From the NCBI RefSeq assembly GCF_014905175.1, contig NC_057790.1, forward strand, positions 26,934,469 to 26,998,468: DNA of 64,000 bases, read 5' to 3'. This stretch comes from Aphidius gifuensis. Lineage: Eukaryota > Arthropoda > Insecta > Hymenoptera > Braconidae. The position numbers and the translations under genes were made by a program. The stretch's first letter is position 1, and each line of letters starts with the position of its first letter. Under the pieces are notes generated by a model. The model was not told the origin of the DNA, did no database searches, and worked only from the letters and a program-made list of their open reading frames with translations. Positions 12,132 through 26,100 of this stretch are shown here, one piece after another.

Positions 12132-14939
12132 TTTTAATGTAATTTTATTTTAATCACTTTTAATTAAAATTATATATATTTTTCACCTTGTTTTTTAATT
12201 TATTTATCAATTCAAAAATAACAAACAATAATTCACTCAAATATTTGATAAATTGTTGTTTTTTTTTAACCAACACATTTGCCAATAAAAATCATAACAA
12301 AATGTTATTATTTTTTCCTCCTTTTTTTGTTATTTTTTCACAATCACATTCAGCCAGCCTGTCAATGATAATAAAAATAAAATATATTTAAAACAATTGT
12401 CATAATTTTTCAATAATAATAAAAATAAAAATACATCTACATAAGAACGACAAAGAATATGAAATATATTATATATACAGATACTTATTACTAAATCTTT
12501 TTGATGTAAAAAAAAAAATAAAAATATATTATGTACAAGTTGTTCTCTCACTTATTGAGTTTCACAATTTGCATAACGCGTTTAACTTGAATATAATATG
12601 TTGGAACCGGCCAATGTATTAATTTACGTAATGTTGAATTAGGAAATATGTTGCTTGATAGATATCCAGAGAGAGAAAAATACAACTCATGTAATTTGAC
12701 AGAGATAAAATAAATGATAATAAAAAATTTATATTAAAGTTAACATGTTACAAATATTCCTAGACCAATATTAATGCAATTAAAAAAAACATTTAATGAT
12801 TCATCATCATCATCATCACAATGTTTTTCATTTAAAAACAAATTTCCATTCAATTTTTCGACACACTTGTTAATAAAATAAACAAAAACAATTTACAGTG
12901 ATAAATCACACCAACATCAAATTATGAATTGAATTGACAATTAAACTATACCACTTTGTGATTTATCAAACACACCAGCAAATAATTCATACCAAATATG
13001 TACAAATATACGTCAACATATGTGTAACACACAAAGATTAAAATGAATGAATAAAAATATTATTATTCACTTGATTCAGCATTTGCTTTTCCTCTCTCTC
13101 TCTCTCTCTCTATTTTTTTATTTATTTATTTATTATTAATTTTAAATTATTATTATTATTTACTTGTATGTGGATTATCACATTGACAATTGCTGGCACA
13201 ACACACAATGAAATAAAATTGTCTATTGCTTGTCACTTTTTATGTGTCACTGAATATTTTTATGACAACAGATAATCATGCTTGATGATAACACAATATG
13301 TTGATGTCTCAATTTAATTATTTTCTTTTTTTTTTTTAATTTTTTTATTATTTATAATTTTATATTAACAAAACAATATGACTTTGTTCGACCTTGTGTG
13401 TACTCTTTCACTTTATCAGTACATACTCCTTTTTTTTTTTTTTTTTTTTACCTAAATGTCCTCTCTCTTTTTTCCTTCCCTTTCCTTGGTTCTGGTTTTT
13501 TTTTTATTTTTTTTTTTGATGTAACGGGACTGTGGAATGAGAAACCCTGTGTCATGTACACCAATGTACACATGGGTGCTTGTGGGTGTGTGTAAAAGTG
13601 GGGAGAGTGATCAATGATGATGACATGTCATCGAGTTGATATGAATGAATGAATTAATTTGTTTATAATTATTTTTTGTTGATAGCTGGGTTTTAATTTT
13701 GGTTTTTTAAATAGTTTTTAATTTATTAGAATTGCTTGAATGGAAATTTAATAATTATAAACAAGTTTTTTATTTATGTATGTTTGAATTTAACCGCCAG
13801 CTGGGTTTTTAAAGACGCCATTTTTAAATGGATGTTTATCGGTATTTTAGGTATTTTTTATAACGATAAAAATTCATTTAAAAAAAGCGCAAATAAATAC
13901 ATAAATATTTTACGAACATTAAGAGCAATTTCATGATAATCATATAAGTACTACTTAACTCTAATATTTATGATACAAAAAAAAAAATGTTGTCACATAT
14001 TTTTATAGGTATTGAATGTAAACTAAATTTGATAGTAAAAAAAGCTCAGTGAATTTTGATGACAAGATATTGATAGACATTTATTCTATCTTTATTTTAA
14101 ATAAAACAATTTTTTTTTTTTTATTGTTAAAATAATAATAAATTATTAATAAATGAGTTAATAAACAATTTCTCCGTGCTTTCTCCAATTTTTTCCGTCA
14201 CTTTTACTTTTTTCAAAAATTTTCCGAAAATGATCCGTGGTTGGAGAAATAGCGGAGAAATTTCTTGGACTAGCTGAAATTCACTCCAACTTTTTACCAC
14301 GGTATATCTCCGAATTTTCTCAACCGCTTTTTTTCTCCAAAAATTCCTAAAAATTTATTCATCATAAAATAGAAAAATATGAAATTAATTTTTAATTTTC
14401 AAAATACATTAAATGGGAATTTCGTAAAAAATAAAAAATAACTTAAAATAATGTTTAAAAAATTAAATGTCATTTTATTAATTATTTGTGCGATAAAAAT
14501 TTTTAAATTTCATATTATCAGTATAATTAAAAATAAAATTATTCAGTTGATTTAAAAATTAAATACACGTGGAAGTTTACAAATTTCTGTATGTCCCATT
14601 ATTGCAGCAAAACTCATATATTTTTCAAATTGAAGCTTATCTTTATTGACAATAATTATTTTTGTCACATCAGCTGCATTTACAGGCTTAATTTATTTCG
14701 ATAAGAAATACCTTTATTTGAATTTCAATTTAATATATTTTTTTAAATATAATTTAACCAAATTTTATTAGTCTAAAAAATTAAAAAGTATAGTCACATC
14801 TGATTGTTCAACATCATCACAGTTAAATTAAATTTCAAGCAAGTCAATCATAAAAATTGATAACTAAATTTTTTGTATAATTAAAGAAAATTAATTTTAC
14901 CTTGACACATTTAAATTACAGACATAATACAATATAAAA
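12132..14939. other. Gene-poor region upstream of CaMKI and the Diedel-like gene
   Basis: No supportable gene in 2.8 kb. It contains a CT-rich microsatellite near 13091-13112, poly-T tracts at 13320-13515, and a CTCCG-rich patch at 14165-14345. The region at about 13500-13620 is less AT-rich and may be the distal CaMKI promoter or a 5' UTR exon, but no splice chain to it can be proved from sequence. ORFs at 13398-13595 and 13736-13936 are low-complexity and were not accepted. Confidence 0.4.
14165..14345. repeat. CTCCG/CGGAG-rich imperfect inverted-repeat patch
   Basis: Short words TTTCTCCG and CGGAGAAAT occur repeatedly on both strands over about 180 bp, in strong contrast with the AT-rich surroundings. 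The same vocabulary reappears at about 47861-48010. It could be a small non-autonomous palindromic element; boundaries are uncertain. Confidence 0.35.
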
Positions 14940-15383
14940 ATGCAAACAATATGGCTAATTGTATTTTTGGTGATTGTGTGTAATGTTAAATATTCACACT
15001 CATTTCTTCTTTATGAATATCTGTATGATTTATTTTTTTCTGAAAGTGAAAATTGTTGTAAGCCAGTTTGGGCCATGACAGAAAATATTGATCTTTATAA
15101 AATATGCAAAAATGACAAGTGTTTTTATCAAACCTGTGGACTAACTGGAAAAATTAATGGAAGCTATTATCACAAATCGCTGCCAATGAAATGGAGCATC
15201 ACTGAAAGGAGATTCATCAATGGAAATTTTTATTGTGGTCGTGGCAGTTGTAATTTATCTGGATGTCATTGCGATGGTGGTTGTCAAGTTGATAATCTTC
15301 AGCAAGATCCACATATTCATTGTGCAGTGACAAGTGGACGTTCTTCAATACCAGTTTGTTATTATAAAGAAAATCAAGAATAA
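14940..15383 (+). CDS. Diedel-like secreted cysteine-rich cytokine
   Basis: A single-exon ORF of 147 residues. Residues 1-21 form a signal peptide (IWLIVFLVIVCNV core). The mature part has 12 cysteines, including CC at its start and the compact block FYCGRGSCNLSGCHCDGGC, which I recognise as the signature of the insect Diedel family. Family knowledge: Drosophila Diedel is a small secreted immunomodulatory protein that restrains the IMD pathway, and homologues occur in several insect DNA viruses and patchily among insects. This copy has a longer N-terminal and middle part than the fly protein. The start is the only ATG before the signal peptide; a TATAATTA at 14876-14883 could serve as TATA box. 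Absence of introns and isolation between unrelated genes fit acquisition or retro-duplication, but prove neither. Confidence 0.82.
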   Translation: MQTIWLIVFLVIVCNVKYSHSFLLYEYLYDLFFSESENCCKPVWAMTENIDLYKICKNDKCFYQTCGLTGKINGSYYHKSLPMKWSITERRFINGNFYCGRGSCNLSGCHCDGGCQVDNLQQDPHIHCAVTSGRSSIPVCYYKENQE

Positions 15384-15527
15384 GCATTTTTATTTTTTAA
15401 AAACAATCAAATAATAAATAATATTGTCAATATGAATTTTTGTGATGTAAAAAAAAAATATTCAAATGTTAAAAAAAATTATTTATTTAAAAAAAAAATT
15501 ATTTCGATAATTTGCATTGGAATATTT

Positions 15528-17246
15528 CTATTGTTTATTAATTGTCTTTTTTTTAATTTTTTTTTTTGTTTTATTTTCTTCTTCTTCTTCTTTGTCTAAA
15601 TTATCGTCATTTTTTTCCTTTTTTCTTCTTTTTTTAGATCCAAGAATTTCCTCAATTTCTTCTAAACTTTTTCCCTCTTCAAGTAATTTTTTTCTTTTAT
15701 ATTTTAATTTTTGTTCACCAAAGTTTGACTCTTCAAGTTCAATTTTAGCTTTTCTTTTTTCTAAAGATACTTGTTTAAATATTTTCAATACTTCTTTATC
15801 TGTAATTAAAAATAAATCAATATTAATATAAATACTAGATAAAAATATATCAAAAAGAAAAAAAAAACCACATCATTATTTACCATTAACTTCCATTTTT
15901 TCAAGTTTTTTTCCAACTATTTGTTCAATAGCACCAACAAGATTAACTTCATCAGGTGCAACTAAACTAATTGCTTGACCAGAACGACCAGCACGTGCTG
16001 TTCTACCAACTCTATGAATATATTCTTTAGGTACATTTGGAATAACATGATTAACAACAAGAGCAACAGCTTGAATATCAAGACCTCTTGCTGCAACACC
16101 AGTTGCAACTAGAATTTTAACAATATTTGATTTGAATGACGTCAGAGCAGCTGCACGTTCACGTTGTTTTTTCATTCCATGTAGTGCTACATTATCAAAT
16201 CCAATTTCATTGAGTGTCATTGATATCAACTGACAATTGCTAATCAAAAAAAAAAAAAATAACCAAAATTAATACAACAACAAAGCAATAATTTTAATTT
16301 AAAATTAGTTAAACTTACTGGCAGGTGTCTGTAAATATAACAATAGATCCAGTAGTATTTTTATTTCTAAAATTACGTATAACTTGTACCAAGTATCCAT
16401 CTCTAACTTCACCAGGTGGTATCAAAACACAATACTGGTCAAGTTGTTTAACTGTTGCAAGACTTGTATCATCTTTATCTTCATATTCAAATGCTTCATT
16501 TTTAGTTTGTGTTTTTAAAATTTTTAATATATCTGTCATTGTTGCACTAAAAAATAAACTCTGTCTTTTTTTAGGTAAATAATTTGCAATTGTTTTCATT
16601 TGTTCATTGTAATCACCACCAAGTAGTCTATCAGCTTCATCAACAACCCAAAACTTAATTCTCATTAGGGTAAATGTATCAGGACCAGATTCAAGACGAT
16701 CAGCAAGTCTTCCTGGTGTTGCTATGACAATATGTGGACATTTATCAAGTTCTATACTTTGATACATCATATCCATACCACCAATTACCAGGCATGTTTT
16801 TAGTACCATTTCTTTACCAAGTATATCAAATTGTTGTTTAATCTTGAGATGAAAAAATAATTAATTAGTATTGTTTTTTTTTAAATTCATAAATTGTTTA
16901 TTTACCTGTATTGCTAATTCACGTGTTGGTGTCAATATCAGAGCAAAAATACCATATGGATTTTCATCAAACTTTTGTAATATTGGCAAAGCAAATGCTA
17001 GGGTTTTTCCACTTCCAGTTTTAGCTGATGCTATGCAATCTTTACCAGCTAATATTTCAGGTATACAATTAATTTGAATTGACGTTGGTTTTGTTATACC
17101 TAGTTAATAACAATTAATATTAATATTATTATTATGATTGTTTATTTATTTATTTTATAATTTTGTTTACCTATTTTTGCACATTGTCGAACAAGTGTTT
17201 GATTTATTCCTAGATCTTCAAACGAAACAACTTTATCACTTTCCAT
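15528..17246 (-). CDS. DDX49: DEAD-box RNA helicase DDX49 (Dbp8 type)
   Basis: Five exons, 17246-17171, 17099-16906, 16842-16319, 16239-15884 and 15799-15528, in consistent phase; about 473 residues. Visible helicase motifs in order: Q-motif region (SFEDLGINQTLVRQCAKIG then KPTSIQ), Walker A ASAKTGSGKT, TPTRELA, TPGRLADRL, Walker B VVDEADRLL, SATMTD, and motif VI HRVGRTARAGR. The C-terminus is a lysine/glutamate-rich coiled and basic tail, as in DDX49, and the block TNTC/TDTC-like before the second RecA lobe matches that subfamily better than DDX47. Family role: nucleolar ATP-dependent helicase needed for small-subunit ribosome biogenesis. It is head-to-head with KDM7. Confidence 0.93.
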
Positions 17247-17735
17247 TTTGTTTGTTTTTTTTTAACAATTGTTTTGGCTATTTGTAGATAATTTATATTA
17301 ATTTAATTAACCAATTAAATGAATTAACACATGTTTTTTTTAATACACGTGGTGATGAAACATCCAGCCATGTTTTTTTTATTTTTTGTCGAAAAATTTC
17401 GAAAGCGAAATGCCAACTTGAGCAACTGAATTATTTTTCGACAAAGAAATTGATTAAAAAATAATTAAACTATATTATAAATAATAATTTAAATAAATTA
17501 TTATAAAAATAAAAATTATTTATATTTTAATTGTTAATTTATAAATTAAAAAAATTTATTATTTACTTTTGCACATGCGTATTTTTGACAGAGAAAAATT
17601 TAATTTTATTTGTGTTGGCTGTCGTGTCATTTGGCATCTAAAAGAAAGAGACAAAATATTATAAAAATATTGTGTTTTGAACTTTTGATAGAGTAATATT
17701 ATTAAATAAATAAACAATATAAATTGTTTAAAAAA
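17247..17735. promoter_or_regulatory. Shared divergent promoter of DDX49 and KDM7
   Basis: Only 489 bp separate the two start codons, which face away from each other, so both promoters must lie here. The centre (about 17345-17425) is less AT-rich and contains GAAAAATTTCGAAAGCGAAA. No TATA box is evident, as expected for housekeeping divergent promoters. Confidence 0.6.
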
Positions 17736-20700
17736 ATGGATGATTCAATATCCGATTGTACGTGTGGTCATTCTTATGATAATGAGCAATTTATGATACA
17801 ATGTGATGTTTGTAAAAAATGGTACCATGGAGTGTAAGTTGACTGAATTTATTTATGTCATTTTTAATAAACAATGTTTATTGATAAACAATAAATTCCT
17901 AGTTTGAGTAAAAAAATAACAATTCCAACTGCACAACAATGTCCAATGAGTTATTTAAAATTTTTAATAATAAAAAAAATGTAATTTGAATGTTAAATTA
18001 CTCCAAAAAATATATCCCAATGTTTTTGTTATGATTAACATAACCTAAAAATGCCTTGACAACACTAATGCCTAATTATTTAATTTTTATAAATTAATAA
18101 TAATAATTATTTTTAGATGTGTATCTATTAAAGATTACATGTCAACAGACCTTGACAAATATCATTGTCCAAGATGTGAAAGTACCTCTGGTCCATCACA
18201 ACGTAAGAAATTTCGTATTTAAATTTTAATAATAATACAAGCTAATTGTTAATAAATAAATTAAAATCAACAGAAAAATTTCGTTTAAATTGGCATCGTC
18301 ATGAATATACCGAATGTGATGCTCATACAAAACCAGTACAAACTGGAACACCAATATTCATTAAGGAATTAAAATCACGTCATTTTACAAATGGTAATGA
18401 GATTGTTAAAAATATTAGAGGCCAACAATTAACACTTGAATATTTACAAACAAATGGCTTTGAAACACCAATAATAATTGATGAAAAAGATGGTCTTGAT
18501 ATGACATTACCATCATCAAATTTTAGCGTTTACGATGTTGAAAGTTATATTGGTGGTGATCGTGAAATGGATGTTATTGATGTTGCTAGACAATGCAACA
18601 TAAGAATGAAACTTCGTATGTATTAAAAATAATAATTGTACAAATACATTTGTATGTAATGAATAATTGAATTTTCATTATTTTTAAATAACAGGTGATT
18701 TTGTGGAATACTATAATGATCCATCAAGAAGTAGAATATTTAATGTCATAAGTTTAGAATTTACAAATACAAAATTATCATCACTTGTTGAAGCACCATA
18801 CATTGCACGTCAACTTGATTGGGTTAATTCAACCTGGCCTTGTGATTTACCAAAAGACAGTGAACTAAAACGTCCAGAAATACAAAAATATTGTCTAATG
18901 AGTGTTAAAGATAGCTTTACTGATTTTCATATTGATTTTGGTGGTACATCAGTATGGTATCATGTATTACGTGGTGAAAAAATTTTTTATCTTATTAAAC
19001 CAACACCTGGAAATTTACAAATGTATCAACAATGGATGAATAGTACAAATCAAAGTGAAACATTTTTTGGTGATCAAGTTGATGTTTGTTATAAAATAAC
19101 AGTTAAAAATGGTCAAACAATGATGATACCAACTGGCTGGATACATGCTGTGCTAACACCAGTTGATTCACTTGTATTTGGTGGTAATTTTATTCACAGT
19201 TTAAATATACCAATGCAAATTAAAATATATGAGCTTGAAAGAAAAATGAAAACACCAGAAAAATTTAAATATCCTGGTTTTGAAACAATGAATTGGTTTG
19301 CAGCTAAAAAATTATTAAATGAGTTGAAACAATTAAATAGTGAAGATAAAAAATGTCCAGATTATTTTTTACATGGTGTTAAATCATTGGTGACAATTTT
19401 AAAACAATGGAATACTGATAAAGATTATCATACAATACCTAGAGGACAAATACCACTATCAATAAATAGTCAAAAATTATTAAAAGAATTGGGCAAAGAA
19501 ATACGTCATGCTGATAGATATTTAATGACAATAAATCCACCAAAACCAGAAAGAGAAAGTAAACGTAAAAAGAAAAAACCAATAAATAAAGATTTCATTG
19601 ATTTTGATACATCAAATAAAATTATTGGTAATGCATTAAAAAGTAAAATAAATAAAGACGTTAAAATTCAAGATGTTACGAAAAAACAACAGCTAAAAAC
19701 ATGTTTAAAATTTAAATTACCAAAATTACCAATTGTTGATAATGGTTCATTAAAAAAAAGTGATAATAAACAAAAAGATCCAATTGAACGTGTTAAAATA
19801 TTATCTAAAATAAGTAAAAAAAGTCCAACTGTTATTAGATTTAAACTTGGTGATAATGAGGTAGTTAGAAGTACCAATGAAAAAATTGATATTTATGAAA
19901 ATTTTCATGATGAGCCATCGACAAATGTTGTACAGAAAAAAAGTTCGATTTATGATTTTCATGATGGTAGTAATGACAGTGATCATGGTGGTTTTGTCAT
20001 TGATGAAACACCAAAACGTAAAAAATCTAAAAATAGTGGACATAAAAAATCTAAAAAAACAGATAATATTGTTTTACATGATGATCCACCTAAAAATGGT
20101 ATTGAAGAATTATTAAAAGCTTCAGCATATACATTGCCACCAACTGAGTAAGTATTTTATAAATTTATAAATTAAACAATCGATCAATCAATCGACTAGA
20201 TTATTTATTATAAATGTTTTTTTAACAGAGTTTCAACAATGCTACCACAACCAACCACCACCACCACTAGGTAAGAATAATTTTTCAAATTCATGGTAAC
20301 TGATATTATAAACCAAAAAAAAAAACCAGAGCAATCTTGACTAATTTCTTTATGAAAATTAACAATGATAATGAGTATTATTAATAAATTTTTTGGGTAT
20401 GTTATATTGATAAATTGACTTGTCGATCAGTGGCCTTGTTGTGTCAACAGATCGCTCAGTATTAGGTTTAATATTAATTTTCAGAAATAATTATTTAAAG
20501 TTAGAAAAAACAAAAAAACAAGCGAAACTTTAAACAAGTATAAAGTTATTATGATAATAATAATACAGAGTTGATATTTTTTATTTATAAATAATTCATA
20601 CTGACGGATATTTTAAACCAAAAAAAAAAAAAATCGAAAACAATAACGACTGATTAATTTTTTTGTTTATAAAAATAAATATTTTGTAAAATTATTAATT

Positions 20701-22104
20701 TTTATAAACAAATAATTAACATGTATTTAATCATTTAAAAAATATTCGAAACACCCTGAATAAAATAAATAATTCGATAATTTTATTATTTTATTTTAAT
20801 AAATTTTACAAATATAATCAAAAAAATTAAAAAAAAAAAAAAAACAGTCAACTTACAAAGAAAAATAATAATTTAATTATTTAACTAAAAAAAAAAAAAA
20901 ATATTGTCAATGATTTTAATAATATTTATTGATTTTTCAATGACACTCTAATCACCATAATAATTATTAAAAAAAAAAAAAGAAATAGGGAAAAAAATAA
21001 TGCCAACAATTTACAATGAAAATTCAATAATTAAAATAAATAATAGTATTTTTTGATAGATTAATTATTAATTATTACTTTGGTATATTTTAAGTTTAAA
21101 AAATAACAACTTACCATTTGAATTATTTAAATAAAAATGTAAATTAAAACACACAGTTCTGGTAGATCATCACCATCAACAAGAGAAGCCCTAGAAGGAA
21201 TGTTATCATTTAGTGAACAATGTTACTCAACAGAATCAGTTGATCCTGCTTTATCTCCGTCCAAATTAATTGAGCAAGTAACATATCACGATGATGAGGA
21301 TGATCAATCAATTGAGAATATCGACAAGGTTCATCAAGACGATGATTTTAGTAAGTAAACAAATTATAAATTAAAAAAATGAATACTCTAAAACAGTGTA
21401 GGTATATTTAATTAATTTTTTAAATTAATAGTTTATCCAGCTCTTGATGCTTCTGATGACGATGATGAATATATAATTAAACGTCGTGGAAAAGAAGGAA
21501 TCGATGAAGCATGGAATCCAACAGCACGAGTTGGTCCACTTTTACCAAAAATAAATAGACCAGCTCGTGAAGGAGTTAAAAAAACATGTGTTGAAAAAGG
21601 CCTTGAAGCAGCTGCAGCTAAAAGAGCCAAAATTCCGGTAAAATTATTTACAATCAATTAATAATTACAAACAAATTTACATAAATTCATTATTGTTTTT
21701 TTTTTTAATCAATAGGTTGTATTAAAAAGAGCATATAAAAAACAAAAAAAAGATAATATACCAAGTCCATCAAAGCCAATAATTAATAGCATTGTTACTC
21801 AACATGAAAAAAGTACATTAACAACAACATCTCCCCTTCAATCATCAACCAGTTTTACTTCAATATTAACAAGTCCAAACCGATTGAAAGATGTCAAAGC
21901 TAAACTTGCTGCTCCAGTTCCTATTGGTGAGGCTATTAACTATCATCAATTATTAACATCATCATTTTTCTACTTATTTTCATCCAATTTATCTAATTAA
22001 TCAATTGTTTTATATAAATTACAGAACGTAAACCACGAAAAGGCATGAAAACAGCTAAACAACGTCTTGGAAAAATTTTAAAACTTCACAAAATGATGCA
22101 CTGA
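17736..22104 (+). CDS. KDM7: PHD-JmjC histone lysine demethylase, KDM7 family (PHF2/PHF8 type)
   Basis: Nine exons: 17736-17833, 18117-18202, 18274-18615, 18695-20147, 20229-20270, 21157-21350, 21432-21637, 21716-21926 and 22025-22104; about 903 residues with consistent phases. Residues 8-50 are a PHD finger (CTCGHSYDNEQFMIQCDVCK, WYHGVC, YHCPRC), which in this family reads H3K4me3. The JmjC domain carries the iron ligands His254 and Asp256 (FHIDFGG) and distal His326 (GWIHAV), so the catalytic triad is complete and it is PHF8-like rather than the degenerate PHF2 form. The C-terminal half is lysine-rich and acidic, ending in a basic tail. Family role: nuclear 2-oxoglutarate/Fe(II) demethylase removing H3K9me2, H3K27me2 or H4K20me1. 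A dispersed repeat occupies the intron 20271-21156. Confidence 0.95.
20370..21130 (+). repeat. Dispersed ~1 kb AT-rich repeat, copy A
   Basis: Lies within a KDM7 intron. The blocks TTGATAAATTGACTTGTCGATCAGTGG, CAAGCGAAACTTTAAAC, ATTCATACTGACGGATATTT and TTCGAAACACCCTGAATAAA recur at 38500-39395 (opposite strand), and the last two also at 43905-44570. There is no coding potential. Boundaries are estimated by eye. Confidence 0.8.
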
Positions 22105-23160
22105 ATATTAACATTTTTTTTTTTTTTAATCAACAATCATTTTAATCATTTTTTTTTTATTAATTTTACATGTAAATATTGTATACACAATTTTTTTTTT
22201 TTTTTTAAATTTCGACACGAGTAATTTTAAATATTTTTTACTTTTATTTTTTAATTTTTTTTATCAATTTTGACAACAATGATTTTCATTGAATAATTTT
22301 TTTTTAGCTTTATAATTAATTTTTATAAAACACAAAAACAAATTTTTTTTAAACAATTTATTGAATATTATTTAATAATATTCCCTCACATTCAACCAAT
22401 CAGTATTAATTTTATTTCATTTTTTTTTTTTGCTTATAATTAAATGTAAAATTATAATTAAAAAAAAATTTTTTACGAGTGAAATATTGTTATCTATTTT
22501 TGTGTGTATTTTTCCTTGAATTTCGATCTATTTATTTATAATTTCAAACGTTTGCGCAAGTCTCAATCCAATGCAAAGAAAAAAAAAAAGAAAAAGAAAA
22601 ATTTAATTTTGAGGTGAGGTTTGGTGTGTGTGTAATATATTTTTTTATACAAAAAAATAACAACAACAACAACACATCAACAATATTATTTTCTAAATCT
22701 TCCAGATCTTTTATTTCATGGAAAAAAAAAAATAGTTTATTCAAGTGCATTCAAGTGATTGCCAGAGGCTCAAAGCTTGACTCAGTGCACTCAGTGTGTT
22801 TGGATAATAAAAAAAAAAAATGTATAACAGTGACTTGCAATTGTAAAATAGATAAATAATTGACAAGAGGGGAGGGTTGGTTAATTGGTTATTCATCAGT
22901 GGTTTTTGTGAGTAAAAGGTTATTGTGAATAAGGCACATGTCACCTTGTAATTTATCATTAAAAAATATAATTATTAAATTCTAAATTGTGTTGTTAGTT
23001 AACAAAAAAAATTGACAATAATTATTTGTGTATCTAAATGTGCAAAAGGTGTTAAAAAAGCTAGGGACTGATTTATTGCAGGTTTTTTGTTTGTTTGTTT
23101 ATATTTAATGAGCAAAAAAATGTTAGAAAAAAGTTTTAAATTGTAAAAATAATAAAAGAT
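22105..23160. other. KDM7 3' flank and region upstream of trehalase
   Basis: AT-rich with many poly-T runs; probably KDM7 3' UTR up to about 22400. From about 22540 the base composition is more mixed (GTTTGCGCAAGTCTCAATCC), which may be promoter or 5' UTR for the first trehalase exon. No gene seen. Confidence 0.4.
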
Positions 23161-26100
23161 ATGTTGATTTTTAAACAAGCTCAGGGTGCAACAGTCAACC
23201 TGGGTGGTAAAAAATTGATATGTCAGGATAATCATCAATTTAATTGGGTAATGAGGTCGCAGATGATTCATCAACAAGTCCAAAAAAAATATAAACAACA
23301 AGGTCGTTATGTTCGACAATATTCGTCAGTTAAAAATAATTATTTGGGTGATAAACTCATCAGATATCGGCTAGGTGATAAACGGTGAGTTTTATTTTCT
23401 ATTAAAACAATATTTATTTTGTTATTAAAAAATTATTTTATTTATTTATTGCCAACACAAAATAAACAATATAAAAAAAAAGATAATCAACAGAACTTAC
23501 AGCCACTGCCATCTTTTGCAGTATGAAATTTTGCTTTTTTTTTATTTTTAAATTTAAAAGAGCTTTGTATAAATAAAAATAATAAAAAAAAAAAATATAT
23601 ATATCATGTCCCTGATGATTAATAAAATTTGCACACGTTTATTGTTTACAAAAATCATTGACAATTGTCATTGAAATTATTGATTATTAACAAAGAACAA
23701 AAAAAGGAAAATTTCAACGCATTTTTTCATTAAAGAAATCATTAAATTAACACACTTTTTTTTTTTAATTACAAATATTTATAATTAATATAAATAAAAT
23801 TTATTGAGACTGTAGTTTATTGATACTGTAATCTAATCATATTATTTTTATTTGAATCACAAAGATACCTGGAATTACAATTTAATATCTAATTTACTGA
23901 GAAAATTCCAATGAAAAAAATAAAATTAATAATTTTTCACAATCGGCCGAGTAGTTTTTGAGTTAAAAATTCAAAAGAGAGAGGGGGGAGGGATTGACCA
24001 GGTGGTCACACAAATTATTACCTAGGTGTCAGGACAAGAAAGTTGTATTGTTTTCAGCAGGTTTCAGGGTGTACATTGTGTGTGGTTTTTTTTTAAAACA
24101 GTGATTGGTTGTTGACTTGTTGGTAGCACTCATTTAACATTCATTTTTTCACTCCTTTTTTTTTTTTTATTTGGTTAGTTTGACAAAGATTTTTGACGAG
24201 TGTGTGGTCATCTTCATCATCAACATCATCATCAATATATTTCAATGAATAAATCCCTCGTATGACCGGTTATAAATATATAAAATATAAATACAGTGAT
24301 ACAGTCGAGGTCCTCTTTCCTCCCCAACGGTTGTCATGTGCACTTAATTTACGAAGTTTGTAGGATCATTTCATCATCATCTCATTGGATCAGTTGTTCG
24401 CGAAACGTGCTCCAATATACACGTGTTTTTACTCAGTTTTTTTTTTTTTTTTTTTCTATTTTCTTTAACGTGGTTTTTAATAATAATAACAGTGTGATAA
24501 AAATTTTTTGTTAATGTGAGTTTTAATGATAAATTTTATTAATAGTTTTCCGAGAATTTCACGTGGTCAGTTTTTTTAATTTTTTTTTTTTTTAATTTTC
24601 TTTTTCAATATGTATTATTTATTGTGTTAATTATTGAATTGAACTTTTGAAATTAATGTCAAGTGTTTTGTGCTTCAGTGATATATTATTATTGTTATAA
24701 AAAAACAATTAACAATAAATAATTTTTATAAATAAACAATGGTAAGATAATTTTTTTTTGTTTTAAATTAAATTATTATTATTATTTTTTTTTAATATAA
24801 AACACGTACACCCTTCGTTTTCAATTGCACAATTACGTATAATAATTGAGAGATATAATAGTTTGATGTTGTCATCTGCCCTCTAATACAATGTTACATA
24901 TCGCAATCATTTCGCGGCTATCCTTGTGATATTTACAATTACCTATGTACACATTATACATGCAAATTTTTTTTTTTTTTTTATTGGCAATTAATTGTTT
25001 TAAAACAGGCATCTGTAATTTTTATGTTACCCTTTGTTTTTGTGCTCGTTCTTATCGACAGCGGGTGTTACTTACCATTGACCGATAATGTAGAAATTTT
25101 ATTTAACAATAAATATTTTTTTGAATGGAAAATTTTAAAAAAACTTTGAACATTTTTTTAAAAATATAATAAATTAGTTAATATAAACACAATAACATGT
25201 TTATTGAATTACAATAATATAATTTTATAAATTAAAAAAAATAAAATTATTTATTATTTTTCACAACGATAATATTAACAATAGAAAAAATTAAAAAAAA
25301 AAAAAAATGGGAAATTTTTTTTACACATTGATAAATGGTTTTCCGGTTATTTAAGTGGACAATGAAAATTAATATTTTATATATGAAATTACACACGTAA
25401 CACGTGCCTCATTATAGAAAAATAAAAAAAAATAAAATCAACAATTTATATACCCTGACAGATTACAATTTAAATTACAAAACGTGAAAAAAAAAAAAAA
25501 CCTTAATTAACGTAAAAAGAAGAAGAAAAAAAAAAATAATAATTTTCAAATATTATTTATTTATTTATATTCTTTTTTCAAATAATATTTAGTGATTTTT
25601 CTTGGAAATAAAAAATTAACATGTGATAATATCTTAAACTTGTGTATCCGCATTCTTCAAGTGGTTGATTACATATAAATTTGTAAAATATGTAATTGAA
25701 TTAATGTTTAATTAATTATGTATATTATAAAATGAATATGAATGAATATGAATAGTATATATATTTATTTAGTTTTTGTGAGTGAGTGTATTTATTATTT
25801 TTATTTTTATTATGATGATGATGATGGTGATGATGATAAAAATATAACAATGACAAAGAGATACAGTAATAAAAATAATTATAAATTATAACGTAAAGGG
25901 GGTTCATGTCAAAACGGGTGTCGTCTATTACCAATTCGTGTGTTATTCGTCCCTTACGATTGCACGACCTATTTCCGCCTAAAAATAGCAGATTAAATGA
26001 TTGGTCATTTAAATAAGATCTTGACAGCGACGCGTCGCATTTTATCTATTAGCCCTTTTTTATATTTGTATATCACAACATGCATATTTATTCTTATCAT

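Noticed and set aside
24739..24741. ATG immediately before a consensus donor as a coding start of trehalase.
   Set aside because: Splicing it in phase to either 28800 or 30593 reaches a stop quickly, so it is at most a 5' UTR exon.
25725..25934. ORF with a run of histidines.
   Set aside because: It is the ATG/ATC microsatellite read on the minus strand, with AT-rich filler around it.
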